DNA of 64,000 bases from Myxococcus virescens (lineage in GTDB: Bacteria; Myxococcota; Myxococcia; Myxococcales; Myxococcaceae): the NCBI RefSeq assembly GCF_900101905.1, contig NZ_FNAJ01000005.1, forward strand, positions 325,293 to 389,292, in the 5' to 3' direction. Position numbers and translations under genes: made by a program. Below the pieces are notes generated by a model, which saw nothing but the letters and a program-made list of their open reading frames with translations, ran no database searches and was not told where the DNA came from. Positions 1 through 8,850 of the stretch are shown here, one piece after another; the first letter of the stretch is position 1, and each line of letters starts with the position of its first letter.

Positions 1-843
1 TGGATAACGTCGGACCTGGACCTCTCCAGCCTGGACTTCGGCTGGATGCGCCAGATGCATGCGTTCGACCACTGGAATGCCATTCCCCGTGCGTCCATCG
101 CACCGGGCAAGCCTTTCGACCTGATGTCCGCGTCCTTTCCGGAGTTCTCGCTCCTGGTGCTCTGGTCGAAGTTGCGGCTCCGGCATGCGATTGAACAGGG
201 GACGCCGCTGGAAGCCGTGCGCGACGTGAGGCAGCTCGCGTGGCTGGCTTACCGCACGGACACGCTGGTGGGCGGCATGGTCGCCCTCTCATTGCTCACC
301 GCCGAACACAGGCTCCACGCCACCTTGGAGAATCCCCCGCCTGACTGGCGGCCCATGAGCCTCGAACAACAGAGGCGCTTCAAGGCCGTGCTGTGGTCCG
401 CCTCTGCCTTTTCGAGCATCGCTTCTCCCGTGGAGGTCGGCGAGAAGGCACGCGCGTGTGAGCCGGCGATTGGCCGCTGTATTGGCCTGGTGGAAGCCGC
501 CCTTCGAGGCCGTTACCTGGAACCCTATGCGAAAGGCACGCACCAGCAGGCGTACCTGAAACTCAAGACAGCCAGCGCGGCGGGCCACTGCCACACGCAG
601 CTGCTGGCGCCCATCTGGGAGCAAGGGCTCACGGTGACGGATGACGATACAATGCGGGGTGCAGGGGACGAGCGACCCCTGGCGGCGCGGCTGATTCCCA
701 CGAGCGCCCTCAGGGGCCCCTTCGCACTCCAAATCCTGGCATCCTCGCTGACCACCCTCGACCCGCTCCGCGAGCTCAAAGCCCTGGCTCCCCCTAGCAA
801 GGGCAATGCCCCTGGATCGGACATCTACGACGGGCGTCGTTGA
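1..843 (+). CDS. Hypothetical protein, 5' end outside the window
   Basis: The reading frame is open from the first base and ends with TGA at 841-843, so at least 280 C-terminal residues are visible and the true start lies upstream. I recognise no family. The visible part has no obvious membrane segment or signal peptide and reads as a soluble helical protein with scattered Trp and His. Its last codons run through the first BlaI-type operator (827-840), so the regulator downstream uses DNA that is also coding here. A methionine at 46 could be an internal start, but upstream codons in the same frame look equally coding. Function unknown. Confidence 0.7.
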   Translation, partial: WITSDLDLSSLDFGWMRQMHAFDHWNAIPRASIAPGKPFDLMSASFPEFSLLVLWSKLRLRHAIEQGTPLEAVRDVRQLAWLAYRTDTLVGGMVALSLLTAEHRLHATLENPPPDWRPMSLEQQRRFKAVLWSASAFSSIASPVEVGEKARACEPAIGRCIGLVEAALRGRYLEPYAKGTHQQAYLKLKTASAAGHCHTQLLAPIWEQGLTVTDDDTMRGAGDERPLAARLIPTSALRGPFALQILASSLTTLDPLRELKALAPPSKGNAPGSDIYDGRR

Positions 844-864
844 CTCTTACGACGGCCGTCGTAA
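826..864. promoter_or_regulatory. Tandem BlaI-type operators
   Basis: There are two adjacent inverted repeats. Positions 827-840 are ACGAC-N4-GTCGT. Positions 847-864 are the 18-bp perfect palindrome TTACGACGGCCGTCGTAA. The second ends 11 bases before the ATG of the BlaI-type repressor (876). BlaI/MecI repressors bind TAC-rich dyads overlapping their own promoter, so autorepression is the natural reading. The dyads are seen directly; the protein partner is inferred from adjacency. Confidence 0.75.
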
Positions 865-875
865 TACTCCACGAG

Positions 876-1271
876 ATGACCACCCACGCCTTCCCGCAGC
901 CGACGCGGGCCGAGCTGGCCATCCTCCGCGTGCTCTGGAAGCAGGGCCCCAGCACCGTCCGACAGGTGCACGAGCTGCTCCGGGGCACCCAGGACAAGGA
1001 CACCGGCTACACCACCGTCCTCAAGCTCCTGCAGAACATGACGGAGAAGGGCATCGTCCAACGTGACGAGAGCGAACGGACCCATGTCTATGAAGCCGCC
1101 ATCAGCGAGACGCGCACCCAGCGCGACCTCCTGCGCGACTTGATGGACCGGGCCTTCGGAGGGTCCGCCACGTCGGTCGTGGCCCAGGCGTTGTCCATGA
1201 AGCGCGCGTCCGCCGAGGAGCTGGCGGAGATTCGCAGGCTGCTCGACGCACACGAAAAGCGGGGGAAGTGA
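876..1271 (+). CDS. BlaI/MecI/CopY-family transcriptional repressor
   Basis: A 131-residue winged-helix repressor of the BlaI/MecI type. An N-terminal DNA-binding region (about residues 8-75, with a GPSTVRQVHELL helix and a GYTTVLKLLQNM recognition helix) is followed by a helical C-terminal dimerisation region. The ATG at 876 was chosen over a TTG at 840 because it begins just before the conserved domain and lies after the two operators. The stop overlaps the start of the M56 protease gene, the usual blaI-blaR1 arrangement. By analogy the repressor is cleaved when the membrane protease is activated. The inducer is unknown and no beta-lactamase gene is nearby. Confidence 0.9.
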   Translation: MTTHAFPQPTRAELAILRVLWKQGPSTVRQVHELLRGTQDKDTGYTTVLKLLQNMTEKGIVQRDESERTHVYEAAISETRTQRDLLRDLMDRAFGGSATSVVAQALSMKRASAEELAEIRRLLDAHEKRGK

Positions 1272-3184
1272 TGGACGCGCGTTATCTCCACGCCCTGGAG
1301 CAGGCGCTGCTCGGCTTCCTGTGGCAGGGCGCGGTGGTGGCCCTGGCGGTCGCGGGTATCCTGTCCCTGACGCCGCAGCGCGCCGCGCGGGCGCGTTACG
1401 CCGCCGCGTGTCTGGGGATGGTGGCCATGGCCGTGCTGCCCGTGGTGACGTTCCTGACCGCGCTGGCGGAGGCCTCGCGCGCCGTGACGTTCGGCGCCTT
1501 CGAGTCCCTGACCCAGTCCCGCATGCTGGCCGTGGTCACGACGGAGACCGCGTCCCTGGCGGCTCCGCACTGGACGGAGGTGCTCCGTCCCTGGCTGCTG
1601 CCGGCGTGGTGCTGCGGCGTGCTCCTCCTGTCGGCCCGGACCGTGGCCGCCTGGCTCATCACCCACCGGATGGCCCGGCAGGAGACGCAAGCCCCCTCGG
1701 CCCACTGGAGTGAGGCGCTGACCCGTGCGTTGCGCCACGTGCGCCTGTCCCGGCCCGTGCGCCTGCTGGCCTCCGCCCGCGTGGACGTGCCCATGGTCAT
1801 TGGCCTGTGGCGCCCCCTCATCCTGGTGCCGGCGGGTGCCATCACCGGGCTGTCCGCCGCGCAGCTGGAGGCCATCCTCGCCCACGAGCTGGGCCACATC
1901 CGGCGCCACGACTACGTGGTCAACCTCCTCCAGTCCTTCGTGGAGACCCTCCTGTTCTACCACCCGGCCGTCTGGTGGCTGTCCCACCGCATCCGCGAGG
2001 AGCGTGAGCACTGCGCGGATGACCTGGCCGTCCAGTGCTGCGGGGATGCGCTGCTCTACGCCCGCGCCCTGGCCCACATCGAGGAGCTGCGCCTGGCTCC
2101 ATCACCCCACCCCGCCCTGGGCGTCAGCGATGGCTCGCTCCTGATGCGCGTGCGCCGGCTGCTGTCCGCGTCCGAGGACATGACGCCGCGCAGGTCCTGG
2201 CGGCTCGCCAGCGGACTGGGCAGCGCCGTGCTCGCCGTGGCCCTGGGGTCGTCGCAGCTGCCGGAGACGGCCCACGCCACGGAGCCGGTGAGTGCGCCGC
2301 ACCTCCACGTGGAGGCAACCCCCAGCACGGTGCAGCGACTGTCCAGCACCATGCCCATGCACCATCTGCTCGTGGCCCCGGCGACCTTCGCCGCCCAGGC
2401 CCCGCGGGCCCCCGCGCCCAGCGAGCGCCCGAAGGCGGCGGCGAAGGCAGAGCGAGCACCCGCGGCGAAGGCCCGTCCCACGCGGCCCGCCCCCCTCCTC
2501 ATCCCGGACACGGGGACGATTGCCCGCACGGAGCTGTCGCGCGTGCCCTACTCGCTCGACGGTGAGCCCACCGCGCCCGTCCTGCTCGAGGACACCGCCC
2601 AGGAGCCGCCCGACGCCACCCTGGCCGAGGCGGCCTCCGCGCACGCCGACGAGCACGCCACCGAGCTGCCCCGGGTGGTCGTCTCCGCGCCGGCGCCCTC
2701 GCGCGCCTCCGCGTTCGACGCCGTCTACAAGGCCATGAAGGCGTCGGCCCCCGTCAAGACGCTCCGGCCCGGAATCACCCCGCCCCGGTTCCTCTCGGGC
2801 GAGCGCATCCACCTTCCCAGTATCGCCTACGGGATTCAGTCCCACTTCGGAGGCTTCCCCAAGGGCGCGGTGGTGGCCCGCTGCATCATCACCACGCAGG
2901 GCTCCGTCACCGACTGCCAGCCCATCCAGGGCCTGCGGGGCCTGGAGGAAGGCGTCATCCGCACGCTCTCCACCTGGCGCTACGAGCCCGCCACGCTCAA
3001 CGGAAAACCCGTGGCCGTGCGCTACGTCTTCGACATCTGGTTCACGAAGGAGCCGGGTGGTGGAATGCACGAGTCCCGGCACTTCGCGGGCCTCGACCTC
3101 TCCGATGTGGTGGGCGCCGCGGCCCCAGGGACGTGCGACGATTGCGACGCCTTCGAGTTCCACAGCCCGACGGCGCAGCGGTAG
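1271..3184 (+). CDS. M56 (BlaR1-like) membrane metalloprotease with C-terminal TonB domain
   Basis: A 637-residue protein. Several hydrophobic segments in the first third surround the zinc-protease motif HELGH (about 205-209), followed by a conserved HxxxWWLSHRIREEREHCAD stretch typical of peptidase M56. A further membrane segment near 315-330 leads into a long Ala/Pro-rich periplasmic linker. The last ~90 residues (about 515-605) form a TonB C-terminal-like fold with the YEPATLNGKPV signature. BlaR1 usually ends in a penicillin-binding sensor domain, so here a TonB-like module replaces the beta-lactam sensor. The ATG at 1271 overlaps the repressor stop; a GTG at 1268 is an alternative. Confidence 0.88.
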   Translation: MDARYLHALEQALLGFLWQGAVVALAVAGILSLTPQRAARARYAAACLGMVAMAVLPVVTFLTALAEASRAVTFGAFESLTQSRMLAVVTTETASLAAPHWTEVLRPWLLPAWCCGVLLLSARTVAAWLITHRMARQETQAPSAHWSEALTRALRHVRLSRPVRLLASARVDVPMVIGLWRPLILVPAGAITGLSAAQLEAILAHELGHIRRHDYVVNLLQSFVETLLFYHPAVWWLSHRIREEREHCADDLAVQCCGDALLYARALAHIEELRLAPSPHPALGVSDGSLLMRVRRLLSASEDMTPRRSWRLASGLGSAVLAVALGSSQLPETAHATEPVSAPHLHVEATPSTVQRLSSTMPMHHLLVAPATFAAQAPRAPAPSERPKAAAKAERAPAAKARPTRPAPLLIPDTGTIARTELSRVPYSLDGEPTAPVLLEDTAQEPPDATLAEAASAHADEHATELPRVVVSAPAPSRASAFDAVYKAMKASAPVKTLRPGITPPRFLSGERIHLPSIAYGIQSHFGGFPKGAVVARCIITTQGSVTDCQPIQGLRGLEEGVIRTLSTWRYEPATLNGKPVAVRYVFDIWFTKEPGGGMHESRHFAGLDLSDVVGAAAPGTCDDCDAFEFHSPTAQR

Positions 3185-3210
3185 CGCATCCCGCCCTCCG
3201 CTGACGGGCC

Positions 3211-4317
3211 CTACCCCGCCAGCGGCATCCGGAGGATGAAACGAGCGCCCCCACCGGGCGCCGAGTCCACCTCCAGCGAACCGCCATGCTGCGTGACGAT
3301 GGCATGGACGATGGACAGCCCCAGCCCGGAGCCCTGAGCCTTCGTGGTGAAGAAGGGCTCGAAGATGCGGTCCCGGACCTCCTGGGGAACACCCGGGCCG
3401 CTGTCGTCCACGGTGAGCCACACCCGCCCGCCCTCGTGACCCGCGGACACCGTCACGGTGCCTCCCGCTGGCGTGGCCTCCAGCGCGTTGAGGCACAGGT
3501 TGATGAGCACCTGACGCAGCCGCTCCTCCTCGCCCGCCACCGACGGCACCGGCAACTCGCGTGGCGAGACTTCCAGCGACACCTTGCGGGACGCGGCCTG
3601 TCCGCTCAGCAGGTCCACCACCCGCCGCAGCAGCTCGTTCACATCCACGGAGGCGGGACGGAACTCGCGAGGCCGCGCGAACTGGAGGAAGTCCTCCAGG
3701 ATGTGGTCCAGGCGGCGAATCTCATCGCGCACCAACAGCAGCGGCTCCAGCAAGGGCGCCTGCTGCCCATCCGGAAGACGCCGTAGACGCCGCTCGAGGA
3801 CGGAGAGCTGGAGCGCCGCCGCGTTCAGCGGGTTGCGGATTTCGTGGGACAGGCCCGCCGTCATCGTCCCCACCGCCGCCAGCTTCTCCGTCACCTGGGC
3901 GCGCCGTGCCAGCTCGCGCTTCTCCGCGTGCAGGCGCACCTGCCGCATCGCCTGCTCCAGCGTCAGCAGCAGCTCCTGCGGCGCGCAAGGCTTCATCAGG
4001 TACGCACACGCGCCCGCCCGCACCGCGGCCACCGCCGTCTCCAACGTGGCGAAGCCCGTGAGCAGCACCACCTCCGAGTCCGGCGACGCGGCCTTCAGCT
4101 CGGCGGCCAGCGCCGTCCCATCTCCGTCTGGCAGGCGCAGATCCACCAGCGCCACGTCGAAGCCCTCCCGGACCCGCTCGCGCGCCGCCTTGCAACTGGA
4201 CGCGCCGCGGACGGCGTAGCCCGCGTCCCCGAGCAACTCCTCCAAGTTGTCCAGGAAGGCCGCGTTGTCATCCACCACCAGGACGGACGGACGGGACGGA
4301 GAGGAGGGCTCGCTCAT
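3211..4317 (-). CDS. Receiver-histidine kinase hybrid
   Basis: A 368-residue protein. An N-terminal receiver domain (about 1-125, acidic pair D16/D17, phospho-acceptor D59, K109) is followed by a short coiled linker and a HisKA domain with H158 in the SHEIRNPLN motif. An HATPase domain follows with DSGPG and GSGLGL boxes. No membrane segment is present, so the kinase is cytoplasmic and probably tuned by phosphorylation of its own receiver. Its start codon overlaps the stop of the dual-receiver gene by four bases. That places it last in an operon with the globin kinase, where it is a plausible next step in a phosphorelay. Confidence 0.9.
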   Translation of the reverse strand: MSEPSSPSRPSVLVVDDNAAFLDNLEELLGDAGYAVRGASSCKAARERVREGFDVALVDLRLPDGDGTALAAELKAASPDSEVVLLTGFATLETAVAAVRAGACAYLMKPCAPQELLLTLEQAMRQVRLHAEKRELARRAQVTEKLAAVGTMTAGLSHEIRNPLNAAALQLSVLERRLRRLPDGQQAPLLEPLLLVRDEIRRLDHILEDFLQFARPREFRPASVDVNELLRRVVDLLSGQAASRKVSLEVSPRELPVPSVAGEEERLRQVLINLCLNALEATPAGGTVTVSAGHEGGRVWLTVDDSGPGVPQEVRDRIFEPFFTTKAQGSGLGLSIVHAIVTQHGGSLEVDSAPGGGARFILRMPLAG

Positions 4318-5027
4318 GAGGTGTGGGTGGGGCGTGCCGCGTGCGCCGTTTCCAGCACCTCCATCAGCGCGCCTGGGTCGAAGGGTTTGGAGAAGACGCC
4401 CGTGGTCCCGTCAAGCGGGGCCGCGTCGGGATAGGCCGTCATGACGAACGTGGGCAGGTGCGGATAGCGCGCGCGCAGCCGTCGCAGGGCCTCACCATCC
4501 GGCCCCCCGGGGACGCGCAGGTCCACCAGCGCGGCGAAGGGCTGCACGCAGAGGATTCGGTCCGCGTCCAGCACCGAGGCCGCCGTCACACAGGAGAAGC
4601 CGCGCCCACGCAGCAGCTCCGCGATGTTGTCGCTCAGCGCCGGGTCGTCCTCCACCAGCACCACCAGCCCATCCCGGCGAGCACCGGACAGCAGCTCCAC
4701 CAACGTGGGGATGGGCACGGGCTTGGGCAGCACCGCGAGCAGACCTTCGCGCCGGGCCGTCTCCAAGTCATTCTGGCGTGGGTGCGCGGTGATGACCACC
4801 GCGGCCAGGCCCGGATCCACGCGGCGAAGGTGGTGCACGGCATCCGCGCCGCTCATGCCGGGCATGCGCATGTCGGTCAGCAGGACGTCGAAGCGCGTGG
4901 TGCGCGCCAACCGCACGGCCTCGTCACCGCTCGTGACGACAGTGGCCGCGTCCCCGCCGTCGCGCAGAATCTCCGCGAGGTTCTCCGCGAACGCCAGGTT
5001 GTCATCCAGCAGGAGGTACTGGCGCAT
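4314..5027 (-). CDS. Dual-receiver response regulator
   Basis: A 237-residue protein made of two receiver domains in tandem with no DNA-binding output. Domain 1 (about 1-115) has D8/D9, acceptor D52 and K102. Domain 2 (about 120-235) has E126/D127/D128, acceptor D169 and a SKPFDPG lysine. Established knowledge: the partner of the Anaeromyxobacter globin-coupled kinase AfGcHK is also a double-receiver protein phosphorylated at Asp52 and Asp169, exactly the positions found here. The start overlaps the end of the globin kinase gene by 26 bases, indicating translational coupling. Confidence 0.92.
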   Translation of the reverse strand: MRQYLLLDDNLAFAENLAEILRDGGDAATVVTSGDEAVRLARTTRFDVLLTDMRMPGMSGADAVHHLRRVDPGLAAVVITAHPRQNDLETARREGLLAVLPKPVPIPTLVELLSGARRDGLVVLVEDDPALSDNIAELLRGRGFSCVTAASVLDADRILCVQPFAALVDLRVPGGPDGEALRRLRARYPHLPTFVMTAYPDAAPLDGTTGVFSKPFDPGALMEVLETAHAARPTHTS

Positions 5028-6192
5028 GCGTCTCCTCCGAAGCGACGAGGGAAAGCCGAATCACGAAGCGCGCACCCGCTCCAGGACGGGGGACATACGC
5101 GATGCTCCCCCCATGCCGCTCCACGATGCGCTTGACCAGCGCGAGCCCGAGCCCGATGCCGCGCGCCTTCGTCGTCATCAGCGGCTCGAAGAGGCGGCGG
5201 CGGATGACGTCGCTGACACCCGGCCCGGAATCCTCCAGCACCAACTCCACCATCCCCGGCTCGGGCGTGGCGGCGGACAGTGACACCGTCCCGCCCGTCT
5301 CCTCCAGGGCCTGGACGGCGTTGTCGAGCAGGTTCACGAACACCTGGCGCAGCTGCCCCGCGTCTCCTTGAACCGCGGGCAATGAGGTCAGTCCCTCCGC
5401 GCTCACGACGACGGTGTCGGGCCGCTGCACGGCCTTGAGCGCTTCCTGCCAGACCTCGTCCAACCAGACCTCCTGCCGGTGCAGGGGCCGGTCCCGAATC
5501 ATGTCCAGCAGGTCGGAGACGATGCGGTTGGCGATGCCCACCTGGTCACCAATGCGGTCCAGGTGCTTCATCGTGCGCTCGTCCACGGCCCCCGGGCGCC
5601 CCCGGAGGATGTAGAGCGACGTCTCGATGACGCCCAGCGGATTGCGCAGCTCGTGGCCGATGGAACCCACCAGTTGGCCAAAGGTGGACAGCCGCTCGCT
5701 GCGCGCCTGCTGCGCCAGCAGATCTTCCCGGTACGTGTGGAGCATGATGGCCAGCTCCAGGTCGAGCATCTTCCCCACCGCGGAGCGGGCCGCGCGGAGC
5801 GCCGCGGGCTGCTCCAGGTAGGTGGCGTCGATGTGGCTGTTGAACTCCTGCCGCAGGATGTTCATCGCGCCGAACATGTAGTGCTGCGGCAGTGCGATGC
5901 GCACGTGCATGCGGCCAATGCGGCAGCGCAGCGCGTAGTAGGCCTCGTCCCAAGGGCCGCGGAGGAGCTGGTCCATCCACACCTGCAGGGTGCCGCGCAG
6001 GTGGCCCACCTGGCTCTCGCCCCCTTCGAGCGCCTGCCGAGCCCCTTCATGCTCCAGGATGCGGTCGTAGAAGACGCGAGCGAAGCGCGCGAAGTGGGGC
6101 TTCGCGGTGGCGTGCAAGGTCACGAGAGCCTGCTCGTCCGCCGAGCTGAACCCCACGTACCGCTTCAATTCCTCGAACAAGGTTTCCGCCAT
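5002..6192 (-). CDS. Globin-coupled histidine kinase (haem-based sensor)
   Basis: A 396-residue cytoplasmic kinase. Residues about 1-160 are a protoglobin-like sensor: H96 in [12 protein letters not shown] is the expected proximal haem ligand and Y42 the expected distal tyrosine. HisKA follows with H180 in [12 protein letters not shown], then an HATPase domain with DSGPGV and GIGLGLAL boxes. These three residues sit three positions before H99, Y45 and H183 of AfGcHK, as I recall that protein, which supports orthology. In AfGcHK, O2 binding or haem oxidation raises kinase activity. First gene of a three-gene operon; its promoter should lie between 6193 and 6660. Confidence 0.92.
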   Translation of the reverse strand: MAETLFEELKRYVGFSSADEQALVTLHATAKPHFARFARVFYDRILEHEGARQALEGGESQVGHLRGTLQVWMDQLLRGPWDEAYYALRCRIGRMHVRIALPQHYMFGAMNILRQEFNSHIDATYLEQPAALRAARSAVGKMLDLELAIMLHTYREDLLAQQARSERLSTFGQLVGSIGHELRNPLGVIETSLYILRGRPGAVDERTMKHLDRIGDQVGIANRIVSDLLDMIRDRPLHRQEVWLDEVWQEALKAVQRPDTVVVSAEGLTSLPAVQGDAGQLRQVFVNLLDNAVQALEETGGTVSLSAATPEPGMVELVLEDSGPGVSDVIRRRLFEPLMTTKARGIGLGLALVKRIVERHGGSIAYVPRPGAGARFVIRLSLVASEETHAPVPPAG

Positions 6193-6660
6193 GAGTCCTG
6201 GGGTAAGAGCCTATCCGCGCTGAACGCCTGAGCGCAGGAACTTCCTCCCCCGCTTCGCGCTGGCTCGGCGCGCCGCCCAGGGGCCACGCCCCCCGAGTCC
6301 AAGGACTCCGCCGGGGACATGACATGGACCGCCGGTGGCGCACCGCGAATGGCCATGAAGTCTCCTGGAGCCAGGTCATTCCGGCCCGGCTAGAGCGCTT
6401 CAGCAAGGCCCAGGCCAGCGACTGAGCACGGAGGAAGCCCGAGGACACGCGCAAGATGTGCGCACGTCCGACATCGAGACCCGCTGTGCGCAAGGTTTGC
6501 GCGCGTGGGCTCGAGGAAAATCCCAACAACCGAGAACGCTTGTCCGCGCCGCTCCGTTCTGCGGGGTTGAGACACGCGACACACTTCCGGAGCGAGACGC
6601 CCTGCTCGCGTTCCTCCAGACGCTCTGAACCCCGCTTCGGAGTCCCGCCGTCCCGCCTGC
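6193..6660. other. Long intergenic stretch upstream of the globin kinase operon
   Basis: 468 bases without a credible gene. Short frames here have no ribosome binding site and atypical composition. The stretch carries the promoter side of the globin kinase operon and the 3' side of the MerC-like gene. The only structure I see is the pair of related dyads at 6449-6502. Confidence 0.6.
6449..6502. promoter_or_regulatory. Pair of related inverted repeats, possible operator
   Basis: Two dyads share one design: GCGCAA-gat-GTGCGC at 6449-6463 and GCGCAA-ggt-TTGCGC at 6488-6502. The second is perfect and the first has one mismatch. Their centres are 39 bases apart. They lie about 260 bases upstream of the globin kinase start. 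No cognate regulator is visible beside them, so the role is inference. Confidence 0.4.
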
Positions 6661-7152
6661 TCAGGGCTGGACGGCGGGATGCTCGCATGCGGAACCTCGG
6701 GTGAAGATCCGGCGCCAGACACGGCGCTCCCACAGGCCCCCCGCGAGCAACACCACCACCCCGCTCCACGTCAGCACCGGGTCCTCTTCCAATGCATGCC
6801 CCAGCACCAGGAGCGCGCACCCCGCGGCCGTCACCAGCAGTGGGCCCACCCGCCGCAGACGCCGCAACCGCCAGCCACTCACGGCCAATGACACGGTGAC
6901 GGCTACGGCGAGCAACACCTGGTGCGCGGACTCCGTCAGCGACAGTCCCACGCCCAGGAACGACAGTACCTGTGCATAGGTCGCCAGGCAGGTGGGGCAT
7001 ACCGCGCACGCCAGCAACGGCACCAGCATCGACCAGCGGCCTCCCGGCACCTTCACGGGCTCGTTCGGGTCGGTGGCGGCTTGAGCCCGGTGATGGGCGC
7101 AATCGCAGGCTGCATCAGGAACAGAGGAAGAGGAGGAGCGCATCACAGTCAT
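6661..7152 (-). CDS. MerC-like integral membrane protein
   Basis: A 163-residue protein if translation starts at the ATG at 7152; an ATG at 7143 is equally possible, and the longer open frame to 7254 has non-coding-like residues. After a Cys/His-rich N-terminus (CDCAHH) come four hydrophobic helices. The first carries the CPTCLA pair typical of MerC-type mercury uptake proteins, in which a CxxC pair in helix 1 binds metal. No other mer gene is nearby, so mercury transport is not established. It stands alone between two minus-strand operons. Confidence 0.65.
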   Translation of the reverse strand: MTVMRSSSSSVPDAACDCAHHRAQAATDPNEPVKVPGGRWSMLVPLLACAVCPTCLATYAQVLSFLGVGLSLTESAHQVLLAVAVTVSLAVSGWRLRRLRRVGPLLVTAAGCALLVLGHALEEDPVLTWSGVVVLLAGGLWERRVWRRIFTRGSACEHPAVQP

Positions 7153-7354
7153 TCCAGGGGGAAGCCGGCCCCGGCAGATTCCGGAGCCGCGTTGTTCGAC
7201 AATCCAGAGACGCACGTGCCCGTGCGCGGCGTGACGTGACGCGCGCCCACACACGGGAGGTACGAGCCAGCCACGTCACACAGGCGCTACGAGCGCCGCT
7301 CCGCGCTGAAGCTCGCGCACCGCGCATGCCAGCACCGTTGAGGCACAGCGCAAC

Positions 7355-7383
7355 GGCCCGCGAGGATTCCCTCCTCGCGGGCC
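7355..7383 (-). terminator. Hairpin terminator of the ABC exporter operon
   Basis: Perfect 11-bp stem GGCCCGCGAGG / CCTCGCGGGCC with a 7-base loop, just downstream of the minus-strand permease stop at 7415. There is no clear U-tract, as is common in high-GC genomes. Confidence 0.6.
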
Positions 7384-7414
7384 GCGAACCGCGACGACGA
7401 CGACGGCCACACGC

Positions 7415-8836
7415 TCAAGCGATGCGGGGCCGTCCCAACCATGCCAGGCCCAGCCCCAACGCCAGCAGCGTCGGCAGTACGAGCGCGAGAAGCCCCAGCG
7501 CCACCTGGGGCACGATGTCGGTGCCCGGCTGCTCGACATAGGCGAATCGAGGCAGCCGCGCGTGCTCCGCGGCCCCCAAGGTGGCTCCCGAGAAGACGCG
7601 AGGAAGCAGTGCCTCACGCCACGTGGTGTGGAAGTGGTCGACCTGGCGCAAGAAGTGCTCGTGCCGTGAGCCTCCCGTGCCCGCCACGTCCTGGAGCGCC
7701 TGCTGGAAAGCCAGCGCGGGAGACAGGAAGCGCAGCACCCCCAGCGCATCCTGCTGCCGCTCCAACTGCGACTGGAAGGCCGCCACCACGGGCGCGGTCG
7801 CCCGGGCCGCCTCGTCCTGCACGGCCAGCGCCGTGGGCCAGTACCCCTCCGCCTTGGCCCCCTTGGGCGCCAGCTCCGGATGGTCCTCGAAGTAGGCGGA
7901 CAGCACCTCGCTGCCGCGCTTCTGCGCCTCCAGCGACGCCTCGCGCGTGGCCCCAACCAGGGCCACGCGGGACGGAACCGGATACAGGCCACTCACGCCC
8001 AGCTGCGCCACCGCGGGCACCACGACCACCAACACCAGCCACGCCCCCACGAGCACCAGCGCATTGGTGGCGGAGCTCAGGGACCGCGCATTCACAGCCA
8101 GCGCCAGCGCGAACCAGAAGGCACCGTACCCGACCACCAACGTCAGCCAGCCCGCCAACCGCCCCAGCCCCCCTGCCCCGCCCGTCAGCGCGTAGCCTGC
8201 GACGCCCGCCAGCACGCACAGGCCCAGCAGGACACCCGCGCGGACCGCGAGCCTTCGCAGCGCCCAGCCGCGAAGGCCCGTGGCCTGCACGAGCACCAGC
8301 CGAAGCGTTCCGTCCTCGCGTTCGCGCGACACCAGGTCAAAGGAGAACGCGAGCGCGAACAGGGGCAGCAGGTAGAGCAGCACGAACGACAGGTCCAACG
8401 TTCCTGTCGCCAGGTGCACCGGGTGCTCCAGCGTGTCACGCGCGAAGTCCGTGAGGCGCCCCTGGAGCGATACCTGATAGGCGGACGGCAACAGGTCCAT
8501 CTGCCCCACGGTGAATGCGCCCAGCGGCCCCGGAGGGAGCAGGGCTTCGGGCTGGACGAGCGTGTTGCCCACTGGCACCGGCATCGCCGGGCTCTTCCAG
8601 GGCGGCAGCTCCGGCCCTCGCCCCTGGCGCAAGGCTTCCGCCTGCTCCGCCAGACGGGCCCGCCGCTCCGTCTCCTGGGTAACGAGGCGCTGCTGGTAGG
8701 TCCGCAGGTCCCGGGTGAAACGCCAACCGTTGTAGAGGCCCAACGCCATCAAGCCGAGCAGAAGCGCGGCTGAGAAGGCGAGCATCCGGTCCTTCCGGAG
8801 CAGGAACCACTCGTGTCGAAGCAATGACATGTTCAT
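7415..8836 (-). CDS. ABC-2 type permease (DUF3526-like), second permease
   Basis: A 473-residue membrane protein: one N-terminal helix, a large extracytoplasmic loop of about 110 residues, then a block of five or six helices typical of ABC-2 permeases with a DUF3526-like extension. The SREREDGTLRLVLVQ stretch after the second helix is the coupling motif of this family. The ATG at 8836 lies 15 bases after the stop of the upstream permease gene, and an ATG at 8830 is also possible. It forms an exporter with the paralogous permease (8851-10278) and the ATPase (10289-10993). The substrate cannot be told from sequence. Confidence 0.85.
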   Translation of the reverse strand: MNMSLLRHEWFLLRKDRMLAFSAALLLGLMALGLYNGWRFTRDLRTYQQRLVTQETERRARLAEQAEALRQGRGPELPPWKSPAMPVPVGNTLVQPEALLPPGPLGAFTVGQMDLLPSAYQVSLQGRLTDFARDTLEHPVHLATGTLDLSFVLLYLLPLFALAFSFDLVSREREDGTLRLVLVQATGLRGWALRRLAVRAGVLLGLCVLAGVAGYALTGGAGGLGRLAGWLTLVVGYGAFWFALALAVNARSLSSATNALVLVGAWLVLVVVVPAVAQLGVSGLYPVPSRVALVGATREASLEAQKRGSEVLSAYFEDHPELAPKGAKAEGYWPTALAVQDEAARATAPVVAAFQSQLERQQDALGVLRFLSPALAFQQALQDVAGTGGSRHEHFLRQVDHFHTTWREALLPRVFSGATLGAAEHARLPRFAYVEQPGTDIVPQVALGLLALVLPTLLALGLGLAWLGRPRIA

Positions 8837-8850
8837 GGTCTCGTCGTGCC

